A DNA stretch of 64,000 nucleotides from Argyresthia goedartella (lineage: Eukaryota > Arthropoda > Insecta > Lepidoptera > Argyresthiidae): NCBI GenBank assembly GCA_949825045.1, contig OX463809.1, positions 27,501 through 91,500 of the forward strand, given 5' to 3'. Numbering within the stretch: position 1 is the first letter of the stretch; each line of letters starts with the position of its first letter. Under the pieces are notes generated by a model, which was not told where the DNA came from, did not search any database, and was given only the letters and a program-made list of their open reading frames with translations. This document shows, one piece after another, positions 32,079-41,994 of the stretch. Made by a program: the position numbers and the translations under genes.

Positions 32079-34769
32079 CAAAATCAAAATCAAAATCAAA
32101 AATCATTTATTTCCATAGGATGTTGGTACATCACTTAGATCCGTCATTACATTTTTTTGGGTGAGTTCACTAACCCAATGGCGGAATCTGTGGAGAAGAG
32201 CTCACCGAAGAAACTCCACAGTCGTCGCATCTTTTGCGTTTCCTTTTTTAAATAAAATATTGTCAAATTACAAAATGAATGCTAATTATATATCGAAACA
32301 GCCTGTTACTCAAACAATCTATTCCCATGGACATCTGTCCTCTAAGTAATCAGATATCCTGTAGTAACCTTTTTTATACAATTTCTGTTTTATTATTATT
32401 TTAAGCTTGTCTAAAGGTAAGTTTTTAATATCAGTAGGGACCTTATTGTAATAGCGTATACAATTGCCTTTAAAAGAATTACTAATTTTATGTAGTCGGC
32501 TTACATAAGCAACCAACTTGTCTTTATTTCTAGTATTAAAATTGTGTATATCACTGTACTTCTGAAAATTAGTTATATTTCTTTTTACATACACAAGATT
32601 GTCATAGATATATTGAGACACAAATGTCAGAATATTGATTTCTTTAAACTTTTCCCTCAGTGACACTCTAGGCCCTTATCTATAAATTGCACGAACAGCC
32701 CGTTTCTGCAGAATAAATAAACTATTAGCATTCGCAGCGTGACCCCACAATAAAATACCATAGGTCATTAGACTATGAAAGTAACTAAAGTAGACTAGTC
32801 TAGCGGTGTCTACGTCGGTAAAAGCTCTAATTTTTTTAACTGCGAACGCTGCCGAACTCAGTCTGTTCGACAATTTATTTATATGAGGATCCCATTGTAG
32901 TTTGGCGTCTAAAGTAATGCCCAAAAAGACAGTCGACTGCACAAGGTCCAATCTCTGTCCTTTTATAAATATGTCTGTAGTTACCGGGTTCACATTGGGT
33001 AACACGAATTTAATACATTTAGTTTTCTTTTCATTAAGTAATAAATTGTTAACAGTAAACCAGTTCACTATACTAGAGATAGCATTGTTTACCTCGTCAT
33101 AATTTGATTGCTGTCTTTTAACTTTAAATATCAAAGAAGTATCATCGGCAAACAATACTAACCCATGTTTTGCTTTAACAAGGTAAGGTAAATCATTAAT
33201 ATATACTAAAAACAAGAAAGGACCAAGAATTGAACCTTGCGGTACGCCCATTCTTATTGAAGACCCAGGTGATCTTTTCCCATTAATATCGACCATCTGA
33301 ACCCTATCTGTTAGATATGACTCCAGAAGGCCAAGTGCCTGATCTTTTACACCATAATGGCGTAACTTCCTGACAAGAGTGTCATGATGGACGCAATCAA
33401 AAGCCTTGGATAGATCGCAGAAGAAACCTATTGCATCCATTGCGTCTTCCCAGGCATCAAAAATATTGTCGATTAGTTCAACACCAGCATCGGCTGTTGA
33501 ACGACCCTTTGTGAAACCAAACTGAGCAATATGAATTAAATTATTGAGATAAAAATGACTTTGCAATTGATTCAGTATGAGTTTTTCAAATATTTTGCTA
33601 AGCGTTGGTAGTATCGATATGGATCTAAAATTGGTGGGGTCTGATGTACTACCAGCTTTGAATAAAGGTATAACTTTACTTAGTTTCATCAAGTCAGGAA
33701 ACACACCACTATCTATACATTGATTAAATATACAACAAAGGTGAGGTGCAATACAATCTACAATGGAACCAATAATTTTTACTGATAGACCATGGGCGTC
33801 AGCTGTCTTTTTCATTTCCAGGGATTTAAACGCTTTTACAATGTCTTCATTATTTACGTGCCTAAATTTAAAATCTGTTTTACATTCCTCAAAGTTTTGT
33901 TTAAGTATAGATTCAGCAGCAGCGGGAGATGAATTTAAAGACTTGGTTGTTGAAACTGGAATGTCCGTAAAGAAATTTTCGAAAGCTTTTGCTACTTCTA
34001 GGTCTGTACTTAGCAATTGATTATCTATCTTAAGCTTGAAGTTATTATGTGTAGCTTTGGCCTTTCCAGTCTCTCTGTTTATAATTTGCCAAGTCGTTTT
34101 CATTACATTGCTACTAAATTCAATTTTGTTTTTAATGAAATTAGATTTAGCTACGGCACAAACGCGTTTAAACATTTTTGAATAACTACGAACATAATCT
34201 AGAAAGGCCGTATTTTTGTTATATGATTTCTCTTCATAGAGTTCATATAATCTTCGTCTGCTCCTATGAATTCCAACTGTCGCCCAATCACTAAACAAAG
34301 CTTTGTTATTAACTTTTATAGTTTTTGATTTAAATACCGTATCATATTCATTTTTGACAAGGTTAAATACTGAGTTGTACAACAAATTTGGATCGTCACT
34401 GTATGGTATTTCCCATAGTTTATCTAAAATATTATTCCTGTAGTGTTCAAGCCGAGTGTCACTAACGGGCACACATGTAATATCCTCTTTTTGGTCCTTT
34501 TTTATTTTAATATTGAATATACCTATCTGACCAGAGTGATCAGAGGTTAATTTATTGATGACCGATTTGAAAATGGGCGTAATGTTAGTAAATATATTGT
34601 CAATGCAGGTAGCAGATGTTGCAGTAATTCTAGTAGGCTCCAAAAACAGATAGTTCATGTTGTGACATAAAAATAAAGATTTTAATCTAGTACAAATATT
34701 ATTATCCTCTAACAGATTAACATTAAAATCACCACAAATTATAAAAAATTTGTTTTTATCGCTGACTAT
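32079..34769 (-). mobile_element. LINE copy 1 of a pair, GATTTT-type tail
   Basis: In its own sense the element ends AATAAATGATTTTTGATTTTG, a hexanucleotide tail instead of poly(A). It is nearly identical to 36043-37848 over about 1.8 kb. The flanks differ, so these are separate insertions and not one segmental duplication. The 5' end is truncated within the endonuclease domain and abuts a perfect hairpin (34770-34812). Confidence 0.85.
32319..34760 (-). pseudogene. LINE ORF2 (endonuclease end plus RT), one nonsense codon
   Basis: The minus-strand frame runs from IICGDFNVNLL (about 34705-34740) and TCIDNIFTN to the end of the endonuclease at TSDHSGQIGIF. The linker has FSDWATVGIHRSRRRLYEL. 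RT motifs follow: FRSISILPTLSKIFEKL, GFTKGRSTADAG, FCDLSKAFDCVHHDT, GVPQGSILGPFLFLVY and FADD at about 33145-33156. FLGITLDAKLQWDPH is the thumb. An in-frame TAA at 32676-32678 splits the frame; the other copy has a leucine codon at this site, a single base difference. After it the frame continues through SLREKFKEIN to a normal stop at 32319. The first 100 or so residues of the endonuclease are missing. Confidence 0.85.
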
Positions 34770-34812
34770 CTAAGACAACTATTATTTAAATAATGAATAA
34801 TAGTTGTCTTAG
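34770..34812. repeat. Perfect hairpin, 17-bp arms, at a LINE junction
   Basis: Arms 34770-34786 and 34796-34812 with a 9-nt loop. The outer arm belongs to RT coding sequence of the older element at 34813-35690 (the minus strand reads GVPQGSVLRQLLF across 34796-34850). The inner arm is an inverted copy of it, placed next to the 5' end of LINE copy 1. Confidence 0.9.
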
Positions 34813-35690
34813 AACACTACCTTGAGGAACACCGCATTTCCCTATAGGGCAATACATTTTTTACCTCGGTGTTTGTTTTAGGACAAATCCTACTTACCTC
34901 TGTGCATTGTGGTCCTCTGCTTAAATATGACTATAAAAGATTTACCACTTTACCTTTTACGCCATATATGATTAAATTACTAAGCTTTACTAGTCAAAAG
35001 CATTCGTTAAATCCATATATAAATAGCACAGACTGGAGTTCTAGTCTCAATGTTTGAAAAAATTGTATTAAGAAAATTATATATAGTAATGTAAATAATT
35101 TGTTTTTTGTGAGTCACTTTTGTGAGTCAATCAATATGTTGTATTTGTTCAAATGTGACTCTAGTCCGTTATAATTTTAACAGCGGCTTTACTAAAACTG
35201 CTTTTAATTTGTCCTGGTACAGGCCACTACTTATACAGAGGTTTATGATATAGCTTAAATGTGGTTCTATGATCTTTGAGGTTTTCTTAATAGCTATAGT
35301 ATGACCTCCGTCAAAACCCGTACTTACTGTTTTTGTTTTTTAAGGACTGTATAATTTTTACAATATCAGCAGATACAGTTTTCGGCTTGGACATAGAATC
35401 CAAACGACTATTTTCATTATTTTATTGATATGGATTATTTGGTTGATGTTGCTGTCGCTGTTACTAGTTTGCTCTAAGAAAAAGTTATTAAATTAATTTG
35501 TGATTTCTTGGGAGTGTTGTGAAATCTGTTTTAATTCTATATATTGTTTCTTCGGGAAAAATATTTAAGAGTTGTAAATGATTTTCCACCTTCCCTTAGT
35601 TTAACAATCAGTTGCTTATAAAGTGGTTATTGTAGGTTTTTTTTAAAATAAGATCTTTCGGATTGTGCTTGTAGATACTTCGAATTTAGT
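34813..35690 (-). pseudogene. Decayed LINE reverse transcriptase fragment
   Basis: Minus-strand pieces in shifting frames: FNNFFLEQTSNSDSN (about 35450-35500, the linker motif), then KKTSKIIEPHLSYIINLCIS with SSGL (about 35215-35295), YLYMDLTNAFD (about 35000-35035) and CGVPQGSVL at 34812-34842. The order matches an RT from the linker to the fourth motif. The YADD region and everything after it are absent because the sequence ends at the hairpin. Many stops indicate an old copy. Confidence 0.65.
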
Positions 35691-36042
35691 TTTATTTTCA
35701 TCAAAAGGGTTTTTCAATAGGCCATAGAAGTTGTTTGGCCATTTTGGAGATTTTGACGATTTTATTCTTACGGTTATAAGTTGGAAACAGAGATTGTAAA
35801 CCGTGAACTATTATCATCACGAATACTTTCATTCGCTTCATTGCAATTATTTCTGGTGTATTTTTTTATAATTAAGATCGGAACTGACAAAGTCGGTCAG
35901 GATCGAATGATGGCATCATGGAGAAATAAAAGGAACTCTAATTAATGAAGATACGTATGTATTTACTTTTTGATTCAATTATTATTTATTAATTGTCCAT
36001 GATTTGATTTTGCATGTTTTTTAACAGGCATTTGTAGCAATT
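35691..36042. other. No recognisable gene
   Basis: AT-rich spacer between the decayed RT fragment and the tail of LINE copy 2; no motif identified. Confidence 0.4.
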
Positions 36043-37848
36043 GAATCAAAAAATCAAAATCAAAAATCATTTATTTCCATAGGATGTTGTTACATCACTT
36101 AGATCCGTCATTACATTTTTTTGGGTGAGTTCACTAACCCAATGGCGGAATCTGTGGAGAAGAGCTCACCGAAGAAACTCCACAGTCGTCGCATCTTTTG
36201 CGTTTCCTTTTTTAAATAAAATATTGTCAAATTACAAAATGAATGCTAATTATATATCGAAACAGCCTGTTACTCAAACAATCTATTCCCATGGACATCT
36301 GTCCTCTAAGTAATCAGATATCCTGTAGTAACCTTTTTTATACAATTTCTGTTTTATTATTATTTTAAACTTGTCTAAAGGTAAGATTTTAATATCAGTA
36401 GGGACCTTATTGTAATAGCGTATACAATTGCCTTTAAAAGAATTACTAATTTTATGTAGTCGGCTTACATAAGCAACCAACTTGTCTTTATTTCTAGTAT
36501 TAAAATTGTGTATATCACTGTACTTCTGAAAATTAGTTATATTTCTTTTTACATACACAAGATTGTCATAGATATATTGAGACACAAATGTCAGAATATT
36601 GATTTCTTTAAACTTTTCCCTCAGTGACACTCTAGGCCCTAATCTATAAATTGCACGAACAGCCCGTTTCTGCAGATTAAATATACTATTAGCATTCGTA
36701 GCGTGACCCCACAATAAAATACCATAGGTCATCAGACTATGAAAGTAACTAAAGTAGACTAGTCTAGCGGTGTCTACGTCGGTAAGAGCTCTAATTTTTT
36801 TAACTGCGAACGCTGCCGAACTCAGTCTGTTCGACAATTTATTTATATGAGGATCCCATTGTAGTTTGGCGTCTAAAGTAATGCCCAAAAAGACAGTCGA
36901 CTGCACAAGGTCCAATCTCTGTCCTTTTATAAATATGTCTGTAGTTACCGGGTTCACATTGGGTAACACGAATTTAATACATTTAGTTTTCTTTTCATTA
37001 AGTAATAAATTGTTAACAGTAAACCAGTTCACTATACTAGAGATAGCATTGCTTACCTCGTCATAATTTGATTGCTGTCTTTTAACTTTAAATATCAAAG
37101 AAGTATCATCGGCAAACAATACTAACCCATGTTTTGCTTTAACAAGGTAAGGTAAATCATTAATATATACTAAAAACAAGAAAGGACCAAGAATTGAACC
37201 TTGCGGTACGCCCATACTTATTGAAGACCCAGGTGATCTTTTCCCATTAACATCGACCATCTGAACCCTATCTGTTAGATATGACTCCAGAAGGCCCAGT
37301 GCCTGATCTTTTACACCATAATGGCGTAACTTCCTGACAAGAGTGTCATGATGGACGCAATCAAAAGCCTTGGATAGATCGCAGAAGACACCTATTGCAT
37401 CCATTGCGTCTTCCCAGGCATCAAAAATATTGTCGATTAGTTCAACACCAGCATCGGCTGTTGAACGACCCTTTGTGAAACCAAACTGAGCAATATGAAT
37501 TAAATTATTGAGATAAAAATGACTTTGCAATTGATTAAGTATGAGTTTTTCAAATATTTTGCTAAGCGTTGGTAGTATCGATATGGGTCTAAAATTGGTG
37601 GGGTCTGATGTACTACCAGCTTTGAATAAAGGTATAACTTTACTTAGTTTCATCAAGTCAGGAAACACACCATTATCTATACATTGATTAAATATACAAC
37701 AAAGGTGAGGTGCAATACAATCTACAATGGAACTAATAATTTTTACTGATAGACCATGGGCGTCAGCTGTCTTTTTCATTTCCAGGAATTTAAACGCTTT
37801 TACAATGTCTTCATTATTTACGTGCCTAAATTTAAAATCTGTTTTGCA
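36043..37848 (-). mobile_element. LINE copy 2 of a pair, 5'-truncated in the RT
   Basis: Same family and same ATCAAAATC-type tail as 32079-34769. Homology to copy 1 ends at about 37848, at the RT start CKTDFKFRHVNNEDIVKAF. Beyond that point an unrelated LINE endonuclease fragment follows. Confidence 0.85.
36283..37848 (-). CDS. LINE reverse transcriptase, uninterrupted but N-truncated
   Basis: One open frame reads through the whole RT and C-terminal domain: FRPISILPTLSKIFEKL, GFTKGRSTADAG, FCDLSKAFDCVHHDT, MGVPQGSILGPFLF, FADD at about 37109-37120, FLGITLDAK, YRLGPRVSL where copy 1 has a stop, and the terminal RISDYLEDR. The frame stays open through 37956 into flanking DNA, so the apparent N-terminal 36 residues are not part of this element. 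With no endonuclease the copy cannot transpose alone. Very few changes separate it from copy 1. Confidence 0.8.
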   Translation of the reverse strand, partial: CKTDFKFRHVNNEDIVKAFKFLEMKKTADAHGLSVKIISSIVDCIAPHLCCIFNQCIDNGVFPDLMKLSKVIPLFKAGSTSDPTNFRPISILPTLSKIFEKLILNQLQSHFYLNNLIHIAQFGFTKGRSTADAGVELIDNIFDAWEDAMDAIGVFCDLSKAFDCVHHDTLVRKLRHYGVKDQALGLLESYLTDRVQMVDVNGKRSPGSSISMGVPQGSILGPFLFLVYINDLPYLVKAKHGLVLFADDTSLIFKVKRQQSNYDEVSNAISSIVNWFTVNNLLLNEKKTKCIKFVLPNVNPVTTDIFIKGQRLDLVQSTVFLGITLDAKLQWDPHINKLSNRLSSAAFAVKKIRALTDVDTARLVYFSYFHSLMTYGILLWGHATNANSIFNLQKRAVRAIYRLGPRVSLREKFKEINILTFVSQYIYDNLVYVKRNITNFQKYSDIHNFNTRNKDKLVAYVSRLHKISNSFKGNCIRYYNKVPTDIKILPLDKFKIIIKQKLYKKGYYRISDYLEDRCPWE

Positions 37849-38194
37849 ATTGAGATATATGATCAGATGGTCCGAATTCGAACACTCGACTTTTGCTTCC
37901 CTTCTATATATTTTGAGCATAGTTGTCAATACATGTCTTATCCTTTCTCGTAACATTTATTGCTAAACTCATGTTGAAGCATTTGAAAAATGTATTCAAT
38001 TGTTTTGCCCAGTTGTTATTCTTTAATATGTCAATGTTAAAATCCCCACATTTTTTTATGGGCCTTATTGCATAGCTTATTTAGGATAGTTTCTAATTTG
38101 TCATAGAATATGTTTAAGTATTTTTTAGGTTCTTTTTTCCGCCGTACTCTATAAATACAGACAATCATTACATCTAGATTTATTATTATATTAT
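37849..38194 (-). pseudogene. LINE endonuclease fragment of another family
   Basis: Minus-strand frames give MIVCIYRV, YLNIFYDKLETILNKL (about 38070-38120), CGDFNIDILKNNN at about 38005-38050, DKTCIDNYAQNI and PSDH near 37870. These are the middle and end of an AP-like endonuclease. A TAG interrupts the frame after YAQNI and a frameshift lies near MWGF. The 5' side ends at a perfect hairpin (38195-38261). Confidence 0.7.
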
Positions 38195-38261
38195 ATATAT
38201 ATCTATTGTGCGATAGAACTAATAAATAAATAATTAGTTCTATCGCACAATAGATATATAT
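38195..38261. repeat. Perfect hairpin, 29-bp arms, 9-nt loop
   Basis: Arms 38195-38223 and 38233-38261 are exact reverse complements around AAATAAATA. It lies between the truncated end of the endonuclease fragment and the LOA insertion that begins at 38287. Confidence 0.95.
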
Positions 38262-38367
38262 CAAACGATTGTTTTGCAATGTAATGTCAATTGTCAATTG
38301 TAAGACGGGCTGGTTTCCGCAACTCGACGACGAAAGCGCCTATTTTGCGTGTGGGTGGGAATGCGAA

Positions 38368-41300
38368 TCATTCGAGCCAACCCAACTCCTCCAGGAACGC
38401 CAGTAGGCCCTTTACGTTACCGACTATCCCTGGAAGGTCCCTCGATTGACCGAGGTGTTTAGCCCTGTAGTCCGCTACTCCTGTGCACTCCATGAGGACG
38501 TGAGCAGCCGTTTCTTCTGCCTCCAAGCAGGCTCTGCAAAGGGGGCTGTCGGTAACACCTAGGACATATAGATGTTTGTTAAAGAAACCATGGCCAGTAA
38601 GTGCTGCAGTTACCAGTCGCATGCGCGGCCTGCTAAGTCGAAGCAAGGTCTTAGCCAGCCTAGCGCTAGGGGACGGCAAGGCCAGCTTAGCCTGCCTGCA
38701 CTCCTTATGGTTTGTCCAAAGAGTGGCATGATCATTCCTGGTCGACTCTCTCAGAAATGAGCGTACCATCTTGAAGGGAAGAGGGATGATAGGTTCGGGA
38801 CCATACGCTGTCAAGCTAGATCCTTTACGCGCCAGCTCATCCGCTGCATCGTTACCTCTTGATCCGCTGTGTCCTTTTATCCATTGAAGGATTACGCGGT
38901 TGTGTTGACATACCTCCATTAGTCGTTTGTGACACTCGTAGATTAGCCCTGAGTTAATAGTGTTGCTATTTAGGGCTTGTAGGACGGCCATGCTATCCGA
39001 GAGGATTCGAATGGAGGAATCTCTTACCTTTCTCGATGCTATGGCATTAGCGGCCGAGATGATGCCCATGCATTCAGCTTGAAAGACAGTATTATGGGCA
39101 CCCAGTGGAATGGCCATCTTGATGTTTAGGTCCTCCGAGAAGGTGCCTGAACCAGTGCCTGCTTCAGTTTTTGAACCATCGGTAAAAATTCTGAGCTCTT
39201 TAACGTCGAGCCCCTCAACCCGATGGTCTTCATGTAACTGTATGTTGTATTTTTTGTCAAAAACAAATTGTTTAGGGATTCTGTCACTGCAAGCCATAGA
39301 GATGGGAAATTTTTTGTAAACTTCCCCTAGGATGGCGGTGTGTGAGGTCCTGTTTTTCCTCCAAAGTCCTAAGGTGTTGAGTCTCACCGCAGATGACGCG
39401 GCCTCCTGCTTAATATATAGCTGGAGTGGCGGAAGACACAGCATGGCCTCCATTGCTGCTGTTGGAGTAGTTCTCATACTACCTGTGATAGCCATGCAGG
39501 CCAGCCTTTGGAAGCTTTGGAGTTTGCTTACCATTGTGGTTAGTTTGGTCCTGGTCCACCACACCACAGCTCCGTAGCAGACAAGAGGACGGATCACCGT
39601 TACGTACAGCCAAAGAATGATGTTGGGAGAAAGTCCCCACTTTTTCCCCACCATTCTCCGACACTGCCAGAAAGCAATACTCGCCTTCTTTAGTTTGTTG
39701 TCGATGTGGCTACTCCAGTTGAGCTTGCTGTCCAAGGTTATGCCCAGGTACTTCACCTCAGTTGCTAGCTGGAGTTCCGTTCCAAAGAGCTTAGGTAGGG
39801 TATACCTACCAAGAGCCCTATTGTTAGTGAACATGACCATTACCGTTTTTGTTGGGTTAACCGCCAGGTCATATTCTAAACACCAGCGCTCCACGATGCG
39901 AAGAGCTGTTTGTTTAAGGTTGCACACTGTGCTCGCAAATTTACCTGTGATGAGGATTACCAAATCGTCGGCGTATCCTACGGTGTAGTATCCATTAGCG
40001 TTAAGCTTGGTAATCAGGTCGTTAATGACTAGATTCCACAGAAGCGGGGAGAGCACTCCTCCCTGCGGGCATCCCCGTACTACCTCCGCCGATAGGGACT
40101 CTCCAGCTAGACGCACGATACGTTTGTTAAGCATGTTTGTGACCCAGTTGTTTACAGCTGTTGACACCCCATGCCTTGTTAGAGATGCACTTATACTGCT
40201 ATACTGCGTCTTGTCAAAGGCACCTTCTATATCAATAAAAGTTCCAAGACAGATGCATTTGTTTTGAATCGCCTCTTCAATTGTGGATACAACTGCATGG
40301 AGAGCCGATTCAGTAGACTTACCCAAACTATATGCATGCTGATTCTTGTGTAAGGGTATATGTTTTAACGCTCCATCTCTCAGGTGTCTCTCGCACAAAC
40401 GTTCGAGAGTTTTAAGCAAGAACGAGGTGAGACTAATCGGCCTGAAAGATTTAGCGTTAGTGTAGTCGCTCCTTCCTGGCTTCGGTATGAAAATTACGTT
40501 TACTACTCTCCACCTTTTGGGAACGTATCCGAATCTAAGACATGCTTTCATGATTCGGACCATTATATTGATGACGGGTTCCCCACCCCACTGTAGAAGT
40601 GCTGGGAAGATTCCATCTGGTCCTGCTGATTTAAAAGGTTTAAAGCTATTAATGGCCCATCTTACCTTGTCAGCAGTGATAATATTATTAGTTATGTCTA
40701 AGTGGTCGACAGCTTCATGGTGAACCTCTTCCGGCCACACAATCTCTTGAATAGTTCTACTTCCGGGAAAGTGAGTTTCCAACAAGAGACTGTGTGTTTC
40801 TGTGGTGGAAGAGGTATATGTTCCATCGGGTTTTTTAAGCGACCCTAGCCTGGAGTTGCCTTGTTGAGCTAGTATTTGCCTTACCCGATTTGCTTGATCA
40901 ACGGTTTCAATGTCGCTGCAGAATTTCCTCCATGAGTTGCTGCTTTTGAACCGTAGTCGTTTCTTGTACTTGGATTTGGCATCTTTATAGTTGTCCCAAT
41001 CCTCATCAGCACTGGTGTTCATCGCCCTGTTTAGCAGTCTTCTGATCTTAGCACGCATCCTATCTAGATCAGGACCCCACCAAGGCTGCCCCTTGATGTT
41101 GGTAGGCGCTGGTGTGCTAAGCGGGCAAGTTGAATGGTAGCAGTCTATTGAAGTATTTGTAAAATCTGTTACCTGTTGTTCGATTTGTTCGGGTCCCTCC
41201 GGATCTGGTAGAGTCTCAGCCCAAGCAAGTCTTTCACCTAGGATAGCTCTGTACCTGGTTCTGTCAGTCTTGCGTGGGTTTCTCTTAGGGACAGTTGGGG

Positions 41301-41994
41301 AGAACGCTGCGTTGATCTCGAAGCGTATCCATCGATGATCAGAGCATGACGCCTCGTTGGACACATGCCAGCCCCCAACGTCGTCGGATATGTCCGCCGT
41401 TGCCAGGGTAATATCAACGATAGTTCTGCTTCGCTTGGTAACAAAAGTTGGTTCAGAACCTATGTTAAGCACATTGAGGTTTGTAGTAAATAGGTATTCA
41501 ACAAGTGTCTTACCTCTGCTGTTCATATCTGGCATGCCCCACAGTGGGTGATGCGCGTTCGAGTCGGCCCCAACGATGAGTTGAAGGCCCGACTTCTCGC
41601 AGTGGTCCACCAGCCGGCACAGGTCGTGTGGAGGCGGGTTGTCCTCCGCAGGCATGTAGGCGGAGGCCACCACGAGCTCGCGGCACCTAGCTGTGTCGGG
41701 CAGTTGCAGCCTTATGGCACACAGGTCCCTGGAACAGAACTCTGTTAATGGCTGTGCTGGGATGTTGTTAGTAGTTATGATGCACGTTCTAGGGTTATCG
41801 TGATCAGTTGTACCGAAAAGCTTACCTCTCAAATTGGCGAGCCCTCGAATGCTACCGCGGTTGATCCACGGCTCCTGGATCAGAGCCACGGCAGTGCTGT
41901 TTGCCCCCAACCAGCGTCTTAACTGGGCCGTTGCAGTTTGGCTGTGTTGGAGGTTGGCTTGGAGGATTTTACAATCGCGGGAGAGGGACGCCAT
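38368..41994 (-). CDS. LOA-type ORF2: endonuclease, reverse transcriptase, RNase H, zinc knuckle (1,208 aa)
   Basis: Intact from a real ATG. The endonuclease (about 1-230) has LQANLQHS, IQEPWI, VGADSNAHHPLWG and SDHRW near residue 218. The RT (about 430-760) has FRPISLTSFLLKTLER, GCPQGGVLSPLLW, GYADD near 672 and YLGITLDSKLNW. RNase H (about 930-1060) has FTDGSK near 937, the acidic residue in AECMG, LSDSM near 998 and KGHSG..GNDAADELA near 1040, so all four catalytic positions appear kept. A C-terminal CRAC...HVLMEC zinc knuckle lies near 1150-1166. The start overlaps the end of ORF1 by 26 nt in a different frame, suggesting translation by reinitiation or frameshift. Confidence 0.92.
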   Translation of the reverse strand: MASLSRDCKILQANLQHSQTATAQLRRWLGANSTAVALIQEPWINRGSIRGLANLRGKLFGTTDHDNPRTCIITTNNIPAQPLTEFCSRDLCAIRLQLPDTARCRELVVASAYMPAEDNPPPHDLCRLVDHCEKSGLQLIVGADSNAHHPLWGMPDMNSRGKTLVEYLFTTNLNVLNIGSEPTFVTKRSRTIVDITLATADISDDVGGWHVSNEASCSDHRWIRFEINAAFSPTVPKRNPRKTDRTRYRAILGERLAWAETLPDPEGPEQIEQQVTDFTNTSIDCYHSTCPLSTPAPTNIKGQPWWGPDLDRMRAKIRRLLNRAMNTSADEDWDNYKDAKSKYKKRLRFKSSNSWRKFCSDIETVDQANRVRQILAQQGNSRLGSLKKPDGTYTSSTTETHSLLLETHFPGSRTIQEIVWPEEVHHEAVDHLDITNNIITADKVRWAINSFKPFKSAGPDGIFPALLQWGGEPVINIMVRIMKACLRFGYVPKRWRVVNVIFIPKPGRSDYTNAKSFRPISLTSFLLKTLERLCERHLRDGALKHIPLHKNQHAYSLGKSTESALHAVVSTIEEAIQNKCICLGTFIDIEGAFDKTQYSSISASLTRHGVSTAVNNWVTNMLNKRIVRLAGESLSAEVVRGCPQGGVLSPLLWNLVINDLITKLNANGYYTVGYADDLVILITGKFASTVCNLKQTALRIVERWCLEYDLAVNPTKTVMVMFTNNRALGRYTLPKLFGTELQLATEVKYLGITLDSKLNWSSHIDNKLKKASIAFWQCRRMVGKKWGLSPNIILWLYVTVIRPLVCYGAVVWWTRTKLTTMVSKLQSFQRLACMAITGSMRTTPTAAMEAMLCLPPLQLYIKQEAASSAVRLNTLGLWRKNRTSHTAILGEVYKKFPISMACSDRIPKQFVFDKKYNIQLHEDHRVEGLDVKELRIFTDGSKTEAGTGSGTFSEDLNIKMAIPLGAHNTVFQAECMGIISAANAIASRKVRDSSIRILSDSMAVLQALNSNTINSGLIYECHKRLMEVCQHNRVILQWIKGHSGSRGNDAADELARKGSSLTAYGPEPIIPLPFKMVRSFLRESTRNDHATLWTNHKECRQAKLALPSPSARLAKTLLRLSRPRMRLVTAALTGHGFFNKHLYVLGVTDSPLCRACLEAEETAAHVLMECTGVADYRAKHLGQSRDLPGIVGNVKGLLAFLEELGWLE

